From Halostella litorea (GTDB lineage Archaea; Halobacteriota; Halobacteria; Halobacteriales; Natronoarchaeaceae), in contig NZ_SJER01000008.1 in NCBI RefSeq assembly GCF_004785955.1, positions 37,554 through 101,553 on the forward strand: DNA of 64,000 nt. Reading direction: 5' to 3'. The notes under the pieces are model-generated. The model was given only the letters and a program-made list of their open reading frames with translations. It was not told where the DNA came from and did not search any database. Below are positions 24,277-31,700 of this stretch, in pieces (within the stretch, counting starts at the first letter, position 1; each line of letters begins with the position of its first letter). The position numbers were made by a program, and so were the translations under genes.

Positions 24277-24691
24277 GGGGAGTCGGTATGTGTGATCGCC
24301 CGGGCCGCTGGTCCCAGCCCGGGACGATCCTGATGTAGGCTCTGCTGCCTCACTCTGATCCTCGCTTGGCTGAACGCCACTATGGACGGGGGCGCAACCC
24401 CACGCGGGAAAACGCGACGGTGCCCAAACACCGCCCAAAGCGTTTTGTGCGCCCACCTTGCAGGACCACACGGCGGTTCTGCCAGCCACAGACGCCACTC
24501 TCCGGGGGCTCCTGATACGCCCGCCCCCGGACATCCTGCCTTCGGTGACAGTCGGTGTGAGCGACATCTGTGACAGTAGACCAGTCATAACGCAAGTACA
24601 ATAAACCTACCGCTGGTAGGCTACCAATAAGCACCAATCGATAATACCCAACCAGTAGCATGAAATCACTGGATGACCAAAACAATCTAAC
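24277..24691. other. Divergent promoter region with palindromes
   Basis: No gene supported in about 415 bases. A GC-rich stem (CCGGGGGC/GCCCCCGG) lies near 24515-24540. CCTACC-GCT-GGTAGG (24606-24620), followed by a further TACC, is a good operator candidate for the winged-helix gene at 24692; A/T-rich promoter DNA follows. Confidence 0.45.
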
Positions 24692-25024
24692 GTGATCTCT
24701 GAGATGGGTAGAACACCGATGAAGCTCCGCCCTGTGGACTTTTCACTACTTGATGAGCTTACTGAGGGGCGGAATGTTGCGGGGAATCTCCATCAACTAT
24801 TGGACGTATCCCGTCAGTACGTCAACGAACGCATGGGCCTTCTCCACGACTACGGCCTGATTGAGCGTGTAGGCCCGAATGAGAGCGTTGGCCTGTATGA
24901 GATTACAGAGTCGGGCCATGCTGCACTGGAGCTACGCGAGTACTATGGTGAAATTGAAGACTTTGATGCAGCGATCGAGGACTATCTCGCGGGTAACTTT
25001 GATCCGGGCGAATTAGAGGAGTAA
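24692..25024 (+). CDS. PhiH1 repressor-like winged-helix protein, 110 aa
   Basis: The helix-turn-helix NVAGNLHQLLDVSRQYVNERM, then LLHDYGLIERVGPNESVGLYEITESG as wing, then an acidic C-terminal helix. GTG 24692 or ATG 24704 (MGRTPMKLRPVD). Similar in plan to 5655-5918. The palindrome at 24606-24620 upstream suggests autoregulation and control of the divergent leader/coiled-coil genes. Confidence 0.72.
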   Translation: MISEMGRTPMKLRPVDFSLLDELTEGRNVAGNLHQLLDVSRQYVNERMGLLHDYGLIERVGPNESVGLYEITESGHAALELREYYGEIEDFDAAIEDYLAGNFDPGELEE

Positions 25025-25098
25025 ATCGCTACGATGCCCCGAACCCGTGTTTGGTGAGCGCTTTAACTTCCCGTGAGGAAAACGTCGTTCGGCCCAAA

Positions 25099-25365
25099 CT
25101 ACTCCAGCCACGGCGGCGTGCCGGACCCGCCGACCTCTACATCGATCCCGAGCCCTTTCAGGTACTCTTCGGGATCTTCGATCGTCTCACCCTCCCCGAA
25201 GTGACTATCCAGGGCATCGGCGAGCTGTCGGAGCGCCTCGGCTTCGGAGTCACCAAACGAGGCAACACCCGTCTTGACGTGCCGGGCCGTTACCCGGCCG
25301 TCGTCCTCGTGAACGAACTCGACCCCATCGGGCCCCTCCCCGTTCGGCTCCGAAACCGTTGCCAT
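25099..25365 (-). CDS. HicB-like antitoxin without HicA, 88 aa
   Basis: Partial RNase H-like HicB fold: VEFVHEDDGRVTARHVKTG, then VASFGDSEAEALRQLADAL, the usual strand-strand-helix with G-x-S/T-x-x-E-A. ATG 25365. No HicA-type dsRNA-binding gene is adjacent; upstream DNA contains a broken winged-helix fragment and a cassette remnant instead, so the partner may have been lost. Confidence 0.7.
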   Translation of the reverse strand: MATVSEPNGEGPDGVEFVHEDDGRVTARHVKTGVASFGDSEAEALRQLADALDSHFGEGETIEDPEEYLKGLGIDVEVGGSGTPPWLE

Positions 25366-25413
25366 ATCTACCGGTATGCCGTGAGGGGTGCTGAAACCTT
25401 TGACCGGAGGAAA

Positions 25414-25554
25414 CTACTCAGTACGCGGATCGCCAACGATCTCATACAGCCCTGGCGCGATTTTTTCAACGTGGCGGTGTTCGACAAACCGATTGAGCCG
25501 TTCGCTCGCATACGGCCTCGAAATGTCGAGTTCGTCGGCGACGACGGCGAATTT
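25414..25554 (-). pseudogene. Winged-helix regulator fragment
   Basis: FAVVADELDISRPYASERLNRFVE, then HVEKIAPGLYEIVG and a stop at 25414. The N-terminal helix and start are missing: an in-frame TAG occurs at 25555-25557, where cassette-derived sequence begins. Truncated 5' end of a small regulator. Confidence 0.5.
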
Positions 25555-25592
25555 CTACGAGACACGGCACCTCCTGATGCGCTACCGCGACC
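25536..25592 (+). pseudogene. Fragment of cassette gene 1
   Basis: About 57 bases match 28141-28198 of cassette 2 gene 1 (TTANFYETRHLL.RYRD) with few differences. No flanking part of the cassette is present. A footprint of an earlier recombination or insertion event. Confidence 0.6.
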
Positions 25593-25618
25593 TAGGATGG
25601 GTGAGACGGGCGAGTGTC

Positions 25619-25774
25619 CTACTCCTCAACGATGTCCGCCTCAGCCGGTGGGGCGATCTCCAGGTTCTCGGCTCCGCGTTCGATTGCCTCGGTCGTCGAC
25701 CCGGTCGCGTCGGCAAGCTCCGCGCTCAACTCTGTAAGTGAAAGCGCGTCCTCGGTTGGAGACTCACGGCCCAT
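25619..25774 (-). CDS. Small acidic protein, 51 aa
   Basis: ATG 25774 (MGRESPTEDALSLTE...) to TAG 25619. Acidic amphipathic helix (LSAELADATGSTTEAIERGA), compatible with a small antitoxin or anti-regulator. First of four tiny monocistronic-looking ORFs on this strand. Confidence 0.45.
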   Translation of the reverse strand: MGRESPTEDALSLTELSAELADATGSTTEAIERGAENLEIAPPAEADIVEE

Positions 25775-25813
25775 GCTTCCCTCTATCCCGCCGCGACAGA
25801 ATAAATCCGCCAG

Positions 25814-25942
25814 TTAGTCTTCGGAGTCACCGCTCTTCGGGTCACCGTCGCCCGCGTGACCGAGCAACAGTCGGAGGAACGACGGCGCTTTATCTGCCGT
25901 TTCGCCGCCGAGTTCACGGCCGGATTTGGGTGACTTGACCAT
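25814..25942 (-). CDS. Small protein, 42 aa
   Basis: ATG 25942 (MVKSPKSGRELGGETADKAP) to TAA 25814. One helix (SFLRLLLGHAG) between polar ends. No family recognised. Coding support comes from codon character and its position in a row of similar tiny ORFs. Confidence 0.4.
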   Translation of the reverse strand: MVKSPKSGRELGGETADKAPSFLRLLLGHAGDGDPKSGDSED

Positions 25943-25965
25943 CTTGACCGAGAAACCTGAACCCG

Positions 25966-26079
25966 CTAATCGTCGTTTCCGGACCGCTGTCGGCCCTTTG
26001 CAACACGCTCGCCACCGCTCAACAGGCTCTCCTCTGCCTGCTGATTAGCGTCACTGTCTGCAGCCTCATCTTCGGGCAT
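25966..26079 (-). CDS. Small acidic protein, 37 aa
   Basis: ATG 26079 (MPEDEAADSDANQQAEES) to TAG 25966. Entirely polar, disordered in character with a basic end (ERVAKGRQRS). Function unknown. Confidence 0.35.
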   Translation of the reverse strand: MPEDEAADSDANQQAEESLLSGGERVAKGRQRSGNDD

Positions 26080-26183
26080 ACTAGGGGATTGCTGATTCAG
26101 ACGGATAGCCGTTTGCCGACACATAGACAACAGAATGGACGATTAGTGTTAGCTACAGGGCTTCGTCGGCCAACGTAGCGCGT

Positions 26184-26288
26184 CTACTCGCCAGACTCGC
26201 CGCTCTCACGAAAGTCGCGGATGACACGGCGCACGGCTCCCCAACCGCCACGATACCCTCGGGCCGGTTCGGTGTTAGTCTGGCTCAT
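26184..26288 (-). CDS. Small protein, 34 aa
   Basis: ATG 26288 (MSQTNTEPARGYRGGWGAV) to TAG 26184. Basic middle (RRVIRDFRESG). Last of four tiny minus-strand ORFs between the HicB region and the membrane gene. Function unknown. Confidence 0.35.
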   Translation of the reverse strand: MSQTNTEPARGYRGGWGAVRRVIRDFRESGESGE

Positions 26289-26333
26289 TTCACTCGTATG
26301 TTGCCCGCCTTGACTGATAAAACCTGTGTCTGC

Positions 26334-27056
26334 TCAAAACCGTCTCGATGAGTATCCGATCAGGAATCCAGTGGCGAGAAGTATGAGTACAAGGGGAACT
26401 CCATGTACAAGAGACCCTTTGAAATCCACCAACACATTTCTCACGGGCCCGTACTCATCGGAAGGTGTAGCAGTTAACAAGAAGCCAAATGAAGTATAAA
26501 CAAGGCCGATTCCGAGGCTCAACTGTGTCAGATCCAATGAAAGACCATTAATGGCTCCGAGGACCTCCATATCATCGATCCACTCTGCGTATTTCCTGTT
26601 CATGGCGGGAACAAGCTCTTCCTTTGAGCTGTGATCGGTCCACTCATTCAATACAGCCTTCCCTGGCCCGAAGTATGGGTCCGAGACGTTATACGTGTGC
26701 AATCCCAGCAGAATTGATAACAGTAGGTACGCTCCGCCCCACAGCACGTACGTACTACTGAGCGATACCCCCTGATCACCGCTGAGGGACGTAACTCCGA
26801 GGAGTCCGCCAATAATTATAGCAGTAATACGAACTGTTCTGGCCGCAACATCGTCTACGTCATGTAGATTTTGAATCTGATGGTCAAGAACGATCCGTGA
26901 CTCCTCTCTGATCAATTCCTCTTTTTTGCTTGTGTCGTTGTCATTGTCTCTCTCTGTTACTCGAACATCAACATCAACCTCTGTAGATTGTGACTCCAGA
27001 TCATAGCCGAGGGCTTCTAGGATAGAGACTAATAAGTCATCCTTGCTTCTCGACAT
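26334..27056 (-). CDS. Four-helix membrane protein, 240 aa
   Basis: ATG 27056. The first 70 residues are soluble and charged. Membrane helices lie near 75-92, 103-120, 168-190 and 212-233. A conserved-looking cytoplasmic loop contains NVSDPYFGPGKAV. A/T-rich compared with neighbours, as are the other membrane accessory genes at 6141 and 8130, which suggests separate acquisition. No family recognised. Confidence 0.6.
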   Translation of the reverse strand: MSRSKDDLLVSILEALGYDLESQSTEVDVDVRVTERDNDNDTSKKEELIREESRIVLDHQIQNLHDVDDVAARTVRITAIIIGGLLGVTSLSGDQGVSLSSTYVLWGGAYLLLSILLGLHTYNVSDPYFGPGKAVLNEWTDHSSKEELVPAMNRKYAEWIDDMEVLGAINGLSLDLTQLSLGIGLVYTSFGFLLTATPSDEYGPVRNVLVDFKGSLVHGVPLVLILLATGFLIGYSSRRF

Positions 27057-27614
27057 ATGTACGGCACGCGTACTGTAGCTATATCAAAACCCCTCCCATT
27101 GAATTAACGCCACCGGGTGTACTGAGCACGATCGCCATACGCCATCAACGATTCCTCACTAATCGTTTTCACGATGTGGAAGGTCACCAAGAGATTAGTC
27201 CAACGACTGCCTTGTATACCCTGGCACAACGGCGATCATATTCTACCGTAGATACGGACGTCAACAGAACGTAGGCCACTACCCCACGTTCCTCACCGAA
27301 TTAGTCCCCCAGGTTCTACCCGATGGGCCTAATTCGCGTCCTCATTCTTATTGAATACTGGTGAACGTATTAATGTTCGTCACTGCGGATTTCATATGAT
27401 CTGCGACACAGCCGATCTCGGCAGACATGATGCTCAGTAACCCTCGGAGAAACGTCGTCGACAATCCCCCTGCCAGCCCATTTTCGGAGCTGCCGCTCTT
27501 CGAGATGCGGTAGTTGCCTCCCGTGCTCTCACGAGATACTGCTGATCGTGTCGACGCTCAAAAGGCACCCCCCACTGACGAGCTCGTCCGGTAGCAGTTC
27601 CGGACTGCTCATTG
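27057..27614. other. Intergenic region, no supported gene
   Basis: About 560 bases with several short ORFs but none with halophilic codon use. Some stretches read like decayed coding sequence, yet I cannot name a family. Palindromes such as CGATCATATTC and promoter-like A/T tracts are present without a clear role. Confidence 0.35.
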
Positions 27615-27656
27615 TTAACCAACATCTGTCCGAAAGTGTCCGCGAGTGTTGGTTAA
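27615..27656. repeat. Inverted repeat TTAACCAACA / TGTTGGTTAA, copy 3
   Basis: Ten-base arms with a 22-base spacer, upstream of cassette 2. Followed by the same CGTTTCCAGTGCAAT and CCTATCAGAT blocks as copy 2. The duplicated unit therefore extends from this repeat through the cassette. Confidence 0.6.
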
Positions 27657-27818
27657 GACTGTGTGTCGACTCCCCCACGTTTCCAGTGCAATCATCGGCC
27701 TACCTATCAGATAACCGAATATGAAATATGAGACTGTTCAAACCCGAGCTCTCGAACGCGAAACCGATACGAAACCGATGAATCCAGAACAGCGATAAAC
27801 GCCGACATGTCGGAATAA

Positions 27819-27840
27819 TAGTAACTACTAAGTGGGTGGC
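27819..27840 (+). promoter_or_regulatory. Conserved promoter block of cassette 2
   Basis: All 22 bases are identical to 17333-17354, including ACTACTAAGTGGG. It lies 93 bases before the ATG at 27934, matching the spacing in cassette 1. Confidence 0.55.
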
Positions 27841-27859
27841 GCATACACTAGACAGTATC

Positions 27860-27933
27860 CAGCGCGGGTGTCACGTCCGGCAAAAAGCCCGGGCCGGTGC
27901 GCCAACACCGACCCGCGTTGGTCCGTCAAGACC
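27860..27933 (+). promoter_or_regulatory. Structured 5' leader of cassette 2
   Basis: CAGCGCGGGT (27860-27869) pairs with ACCCGCGTTG (27911-27920) with one G-T wobble. Most stem bases differ from cassette 1, yet pairing is kept. The interior CCGGC...GCCGG, CGGTG-N6-CACCG and final GGTC/GACC hairpin are shared. Confidence 0.55.
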
Positions 27934-28332
27934 ATGAGCAAATCTCGCGGCAGCGCTGATAAATCCAGCGCCACGACCGAACCGACTGACGACTACCCGC
28001 GGGTCCTCGACTCGGAGACGTTCGACCACGTTCCCCAGTCCTGGCTCGACGCCGGCCGCGACGCCGACCCCGCGCCGGACGAACGGCTGTACGTCGCCGA
28101 CGCCTGCCACTACAGTCACTTCCTCCGCTGTCGCGGCCGCACGGCGACGACGGCGAATTTCTACGAAACGCGGCACCTTCTGGTGCGCTACCGCGACCCC
28201 GAGACCGGTGACACGGTCGAACGGTCGTATCTGGCGGCGCTCGTCGACGGCGAGATCGTCCCGAAGGTGTTCCAGCGCGGCTCGCCCGAGCTGTTCGCCG
28301 CCAGCGTCGCGGTCCCCGCGGAGGCCGAGTAG
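27934..28332 (+). CDS. Cassette 2, gene 1: hypothetical protein, 132 aa
   Basis: Starts MSKSRGSADKSSATT. Beta-rich middle (DERLYVADACHYSHFL, TRHLLVRYRDPETG, RSYLAALVDG) and a C-terminal FAASVAVPAEAE. Paralogue of 17446-17874 at modest identity. Function unknown. Start supported by the shared leader and MSKS. Confidence 0.65.
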   Translation: MSKSRGSADKSSATTEPTDDYPRVLDSETFDHVPQSWLDAGRDADPAPDERLYVADACHYSHFLRCRGRTATTANFYETRHLLVRYRDPETGDTVERSYLAALVDGEIVPKVFQRGSPELFAASVAVPAEAE

Positions 28333-28334
28333 CG

Positions 28335-28472
28335 ATGTGCCGATACTGCGACGCGCCTGATGCCGACCACGATGGGCGCTTCTGCAGCGACCCGTGCGAG
28401 GTCGCGTTCGAGCACATCCGCGCCGACGCTCGCGAGGCCCGCCGGGACGCCCAGCAGGAGGGTCGGCGATGA
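28335..28472 (+). CDS. Cassette 2, gene 2: small zinc-finger protein, 45 aa
   Basis: MCRYCDAPDADHDGRFCSDPC followed by a charged helix (EHIRADAREARRDA). Four cysteines and a histidine suggest one treble-clef-like zinc site. Intact compared with cassette 1. TGA overlaps the ATG of gene 3 (28469). Confidence 0.7.
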   Translation: MCRYCDAPDADHDGRFCSDPCEVAFEHIRADAREARRDAQQEGRR

Positions 28473-28798
28473 CGGCCGAGTTCCGCGTCGACGTCGAGAC
28501 GGCGCTCCGGGGCGCGCAGGTCGACACTGGCGAGATGGTCCACTGTTTGGGCTGCACGGCACAGCTGTTCGAGGGCCGCCCCGTCACCGTGATCGCGCGG
28601 ACCAGGACCGGCGGCTGGGACGTGGAGGCGGTGTTCTGCGCCCAATGTGCGCCCGACGAGCTGGCCGGCGTCGAGCGTCGCGACAGTGAGGGGATCGCAC
28701 TTGCCGAAGCCGAGCTCGCGACGGTGACCCGACGGCAGCAGGTGTGGCTGTCGCTGGTGCTAGTGGACGTGCTGGGGTGGATCGAGCCGCGGCGCTAA
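28469..28798 (+). CDS. Cassette 2, gene 3: zinc-ribbon protein, 109 aa
   Basis: Residues 25-60 hold a zinc ribbon (CLGC, then CAQC) with intervening strands. The C-terminal RRQQVWLSLVLVDVLGW helix is conserved in the truncated copy at 17984-18136. Ends TAA, convergent with the pilin operon. Probably a small DNA- or RNA-binding protein; function unknown. Confidence 0.65.
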   Translation: MTAEFRVDVETALRGAQVDTGEMVHCLGCTAQLFEGRPVTVIARTRTGGWDVEAVFCAQCAPDELAGVERRDSEGIALAEAELATVTRRQQVWLSLVLVDVLGWIEPRR

Positions 28799-28837
28799 TC
28801 GGCAATCCAAAAGAAAACTGCTGGTGATCCGTGAGCG

Positions 28838-29263
28838 TTACGAGCTCACAGTGTAGGTCCGGATGACGTTCTGCTGGTCCCCCTTTTCAGCGATGACGCT
28901 GAATTCGACCGGTGCGTTGTAATTGCTACCGATTTCAGTCGTCGCTGAGTCACCAACGTTCTCTAATGCGTATGTTTCGGAACTTGTACGCGTGCCGTCA
29001 GACTGCATGTAGTCCGACGTAGTATTTGCCTTAATGTACACCCCGTCTGCATTCCCAGCGTCGGTCAGTTGGAACGTCACTTCACTCCCCGATTCTTCAA
29101 TGCTGACTCCGGCGTTTGCGTTCTCTTGCTGTCCGCTACCAAGGTCGAGAACGAAGGCACCAATGACGGCAGCGAGGATCACGGTTATAGCTACCATTAA
29201 TATGACACCTATAACCGGCGAGACTGCCCGATCGTCGTGATTGGAATTGAATTTTAAGTTCAT
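28838..29263 (-). CDS. pilA-like: Type IV pilin, third of three, 141 aa
   Basis: N-terminus ends DDRA then VSPVIGVILMVAITVILAA, the haloarchaeal PilA signal: a short charged leader cut by prepilin peptidase before the hydrophobic helix. The globular C-terminal part is beta-rich (VSIEESGSEVTFQLTDAGNA). No pilus ATPase or platform gene is nearby, so assembly must use machinery encoded elsewhere. One-base overlap with the pilin upstream. Confidence 0.85.
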   Translation of the reverse strand: MNLKFNSNHDDRAVSPVIGVILMVAITVILAAVIGAFVLDLGSGQQENANAGVSIEESGSEVTFQLTDAGNADGVYIKANTTSDYMQSDGTRTSSETYALENVGDSATTEIGSNYNAPVEFSVIAEKGDQQNVIRTYTVSS

Positions 29264-29649
29264 TATTCGTGCGTGTAGGTCCGGATCACGTTTTCGCTAT
29301 CGCCGTTCACTGCGATGACCGTAACCGTGTCGTCGGTTCCTAAACCATTCACTGTAACTGTCGATCCAACTGAGCTCATGGTGTCACCACCCGGGATACT
29401 CCCGCCGTCAGTTTCGACCCTGACATTATCGGCATTTCCAATGTCAGTTATCTGAACACGGACAGTGTCACTGCTTTGTTGCTCGATGGAAACGCCAGCA
29501 TTTGCGTTTTCTGACTGGTTACTGCCGAGATCAAGGACAAAGGCCCCGATGACGGCAGCGAGGATCACGGTTATAGCTACCATTAATATGACACCTATAA
29601 CCGGTGAGACTGCCCGATCGTCGTTAAACGAAGAGAATTGAAGCGCCAT
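29263..29649 (-). CDS. pilA-like: Type IV pilin, second of three, 128 aa
   Basis: Same DDRAVSPVIG leader and hydrophobic helix as its neighbours; the DNA of this segment is nearly identical in all three genes, while heads diverge (VSIEQQSSDTVRVQITDIGNA). Ends VIRTYTHE. A TAATG junction couples it to the third gene. Confidence 0.85.
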   Translation of the reverse strand: MALQFSSFNDDRAVSPVIGVILMVAITVILAAVIGAFVLDLGSNQSENANAGVSIEQQSSDTVRVQITDIGNADNVRVETDGGSIPGGDTMSSVGSTVTVNGLGTDDTVTVIAVNGDSENVIRTYTHE

Positions 29650-30032
29650 TATTCGAAGTCGTAGTTCCGAATGACGTTTTCGTTGTCTCCGTCAACTGCG
29701 ATCACGGTAATCGTGTCACTCCCTTCGGTCAGGCCCCCAAACGTTTCCGAGTCACCGACCGAATTGAGTTCCTGATTGGAACCAGTTGACGGTTCGACAC
29801 GAACCTTTTCTGCATTCCCCATGTCTGTGAGTTGCACCTTCGCTGTGGTGCTGTCCACCTTTTCGATCGAAACACCGGCATTGACGTTCGTGTCTTGCCC
29901 CTGCCCAAGGTCAAGGACGAAGGCCCCAATGACGGCCGCGAGAATCACGGTTATAGCTACCATTAATATGACACCTATAACCGGGCTCACGGCACGGTCG
30001 TCGTCCGCTTTAAACATTGTTTTGATATTCAT
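29649..30032 (-). CDS. pilA-like: Type IV pilin, first of three, 127 aa
   Basis: Start taken at ATG 30032 (MNIKTMFKADDDRA), which gives a leader of normal length; further upstream codons lack pilin character. Head domain VSIEKVDSTTAKVQLTDMGNA. Likely co-transcribed with the other two from a promoter in the A/T-rich DNA after 30040. The repeated head motif suggests recent gene duplication. Confidence 0.85.
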   Translation of the reverse strand: MNIKTMFKADDDRAVSPVIGVILMVAITVILAAVIGAFVLDLGQGQDTNVNAGVSIEKVDSTTAKVQLTDMGNAEKVRVEPSTGSNQELNSVGDSETFGGLTEGSDTITVIAVDGDNENVIRNYDFE

Positions 30033-30290
30033 GGTTGGTTTGTGCACCGCCAATACAGAACGACTAAGTGTTGGCATCCCAATTGATACCATGACGCGCG
30101 AGGGAGCGATCAAGCCGTCCCCGCGCCGTCGTCGTTCTGCGATTGGTCGATGTCAACCTAGCCGACACATCGGATATACTTATAGTTGATCAAAGCTCCA
30201 TAGTTCATCGGGATTCCAAGGGCGCGTATCCAATCGTCAAGGGCCGATTGAACAGGTTTCTCAGTTGCTCTGTACATCAAATATGCGTTA

Positions 30291-30297
30291 GGTATAT
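30291..30297 (+). promoter_or_regulatory. TATA-like box of the 30324 gene
   Basis: TATATCC lies 27-33 bases before ATG 30324, the spacing of a leaderless haloarchaeal transcript. A second A/T-rich box (atatacttatag) near 30174 may serve an alternative start. Confidence 0.45.
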
Positions 30298-30323
30298 CCC
30301 CGCAACGGCCTTTCCAACAGTCA

Positions 30324-31121
30324 ATGCCCTCACTGGTATCGCCCGAGGAGTTCTGCAGAACGTACCGCCCCGGGACCAAGGACGATACCGATGCTTGGGA
30401 TCTCGTCAGGCAGTATCGAAAAGCTATGACGGCAAGCTTGGAACTTCGCGGCGGCGACGGCGAACGCGCCGGATCGCAAGCGGTGTCGTCACACCTCGAT
30501 CTCCCACGGAGTCGAGTTCGAACGTGGGTTGACAACGACGGGAAACCCGACGCGAAGCGCGGGCTTGACCGGGCCCGTAAATTCGGCTGGATCGATGTGG
30601 AAATCACGTCAACGACGTTTGAAGGGTTGAATACTTTTGTCGCACAGACGTTCGCTGGTGGAGGGATCGAATCGAAAGACCACGATCCCGGCTTTGCACT
30701 CCCGAACGACGAGATCGAACGGCGATTGAAAGCGGCCGCTGAGAAGGCCGGATTTGACTATCGGATCGAACGCCGTCGGGGACGGGCTGACGAACTTCGG
30801 GCTTCACCAGGTGGGACGATTCTTGGCCGCGTGCTGATCGTCCTTGGCGCACCTGTTGGCCGAAAGACACAGGCCGACATTGCTCTGCCGAATTACCTCG
30901 ACGACGCTCCGCAAGATATTCGGCTGGAGTTCGCGAAAACGTACGTGCTTAATCGTGCCGCGGAACACGACGGGAAGGATACACTGACGATCATTGAAGA
31001 CCGACCGCAATCGTATCGCGACGAGCTGGCGGCGTTCTTGGAGCAGACTATCGGCGAACGTGTTACGTCTGGGAAGCAAAACGTGACCCTGTCAGCCGAC
31101 GCGGCGCGGGCGATTGTCTGA
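30324..31121 (+). CDS. HTH protein with LAGLIDADG-like region, 265 aa
   Basis: Residues 45-75 (GERAGSQAVSSHLDLPRSRVRTWVD) are a homeodomain-like helix-turn-helix. Residues 165-215 (TILGRVLIVLGAPVGRKT... LPNYLDDAPQDIRLEFAKTYV) resemble a LAGLIDADG-type half. I know similar haloarchaeal proteins only as uncharacterised. Regulator or homing-endonuclease relative; the domain call is tentative. ATG 30324. Confidence 0.55.
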   Translation: MPSLVSPEEFCRTYRPGTKDDTDAWDLVRQYRKAMTASLELRGGDGERAGSQAVSSHLDLPRSRVRTWVDNDGKPDAKRGLDRARKFGWIDVEITSTTFEGLNTFVAQTFAGGGIESKDHDPGFALPNDEIERRLKAAAEKAGFDYRIERRRGRADELRASPGGTILGRVLIVLGAPVGRKTQADIALPNYLDDAPQDIRLEFAKTYVLNRAAEHDGKDTLTIIEDRPQSYRDELAAFLEQTIGERVTSGKQNVTLSADAARAIV

Positions 31122-31167
31122 CCGACACGCCTGGTTTTTATCACCCAGTCGGGAGAATGGCGACGCT

Positions 31168-31345
31168 ATGGAGGTGAATCAGCCTGACGAGACGCGATGT
31201 TGACATCCCCGATCCGCTTGACGAGTGGGTTGACGAAACCTTCGGGGATGTCACGAAGTCGCGCACCGAAGCGTACACGCTCGCACTCTGGTATGCCCGC
31301 TACCAGTGGCAACGCGATCCCAAGCGCCCAGACTCCAACGACTGA
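31168..31345 (+). pseudogene. Small CopG-like protein with a one-base frameshift
   Basis: ATG 31168 gives MEVNQPDETRC and stops. Removing one A in the GTGAATC at about 31173-31179 would give MEVISLTRRDVDIPDPLDEW... ending KRPDSND, a coherent 58-residue protein with a strand-helix-helix pattern like CopG-type repressors. Either a true frameshift or a sequencing error. Confidence 0.45.
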
Positions 31346-31700
31346 GCGCCTGTGCCGATCAGTCGCGGCCGGCGGGTAAGAAACCATCGCACCCTTCTTC
31401 CGGGAAGTTACACGAAGATGATCGGATAGTAGTACGGACATCCCCGGAACTATCTGATCCGACTGTTCTCCGAACCTCTCACGGAAGATATCGTACTATC
31501 TCCCGGTAGCTTTTTGGTCACGGGACTAGTCGTATCTGGTAATAACGTCGTCGGAGCCGCGCCTGCAACGGCATGATCCCCTCGGTGCCAGCGCCCCTCG
31601 CGGGGACGACCTGGCTGAAACTCACATTGGCCGGGGAACACTCGCCACGGGCGAGGGCGGATCTCACGCGACGGATGACTAGCTGTTACTCCCGTCAACT
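31346..31700. other. Promoter region of the large plus-strand block
   Basis: No supported gene in 355 bases. Contains a CTCGCC/GGCGAG hairpin near 31637-31652, a CCCC-TCGC-GGGG hairpin near 31591-31602, and A/T-rich DNA near 31500-31550 that could hold the promoter for the following operon. Confidence 0.4.

Noticed and set aside
27057..27614. An insertion-sequence transposase remnant
   Set aside because: Short frames look decayed, but no DDE or HUH motif, terminal inverted repeat or target duplication can be seen.
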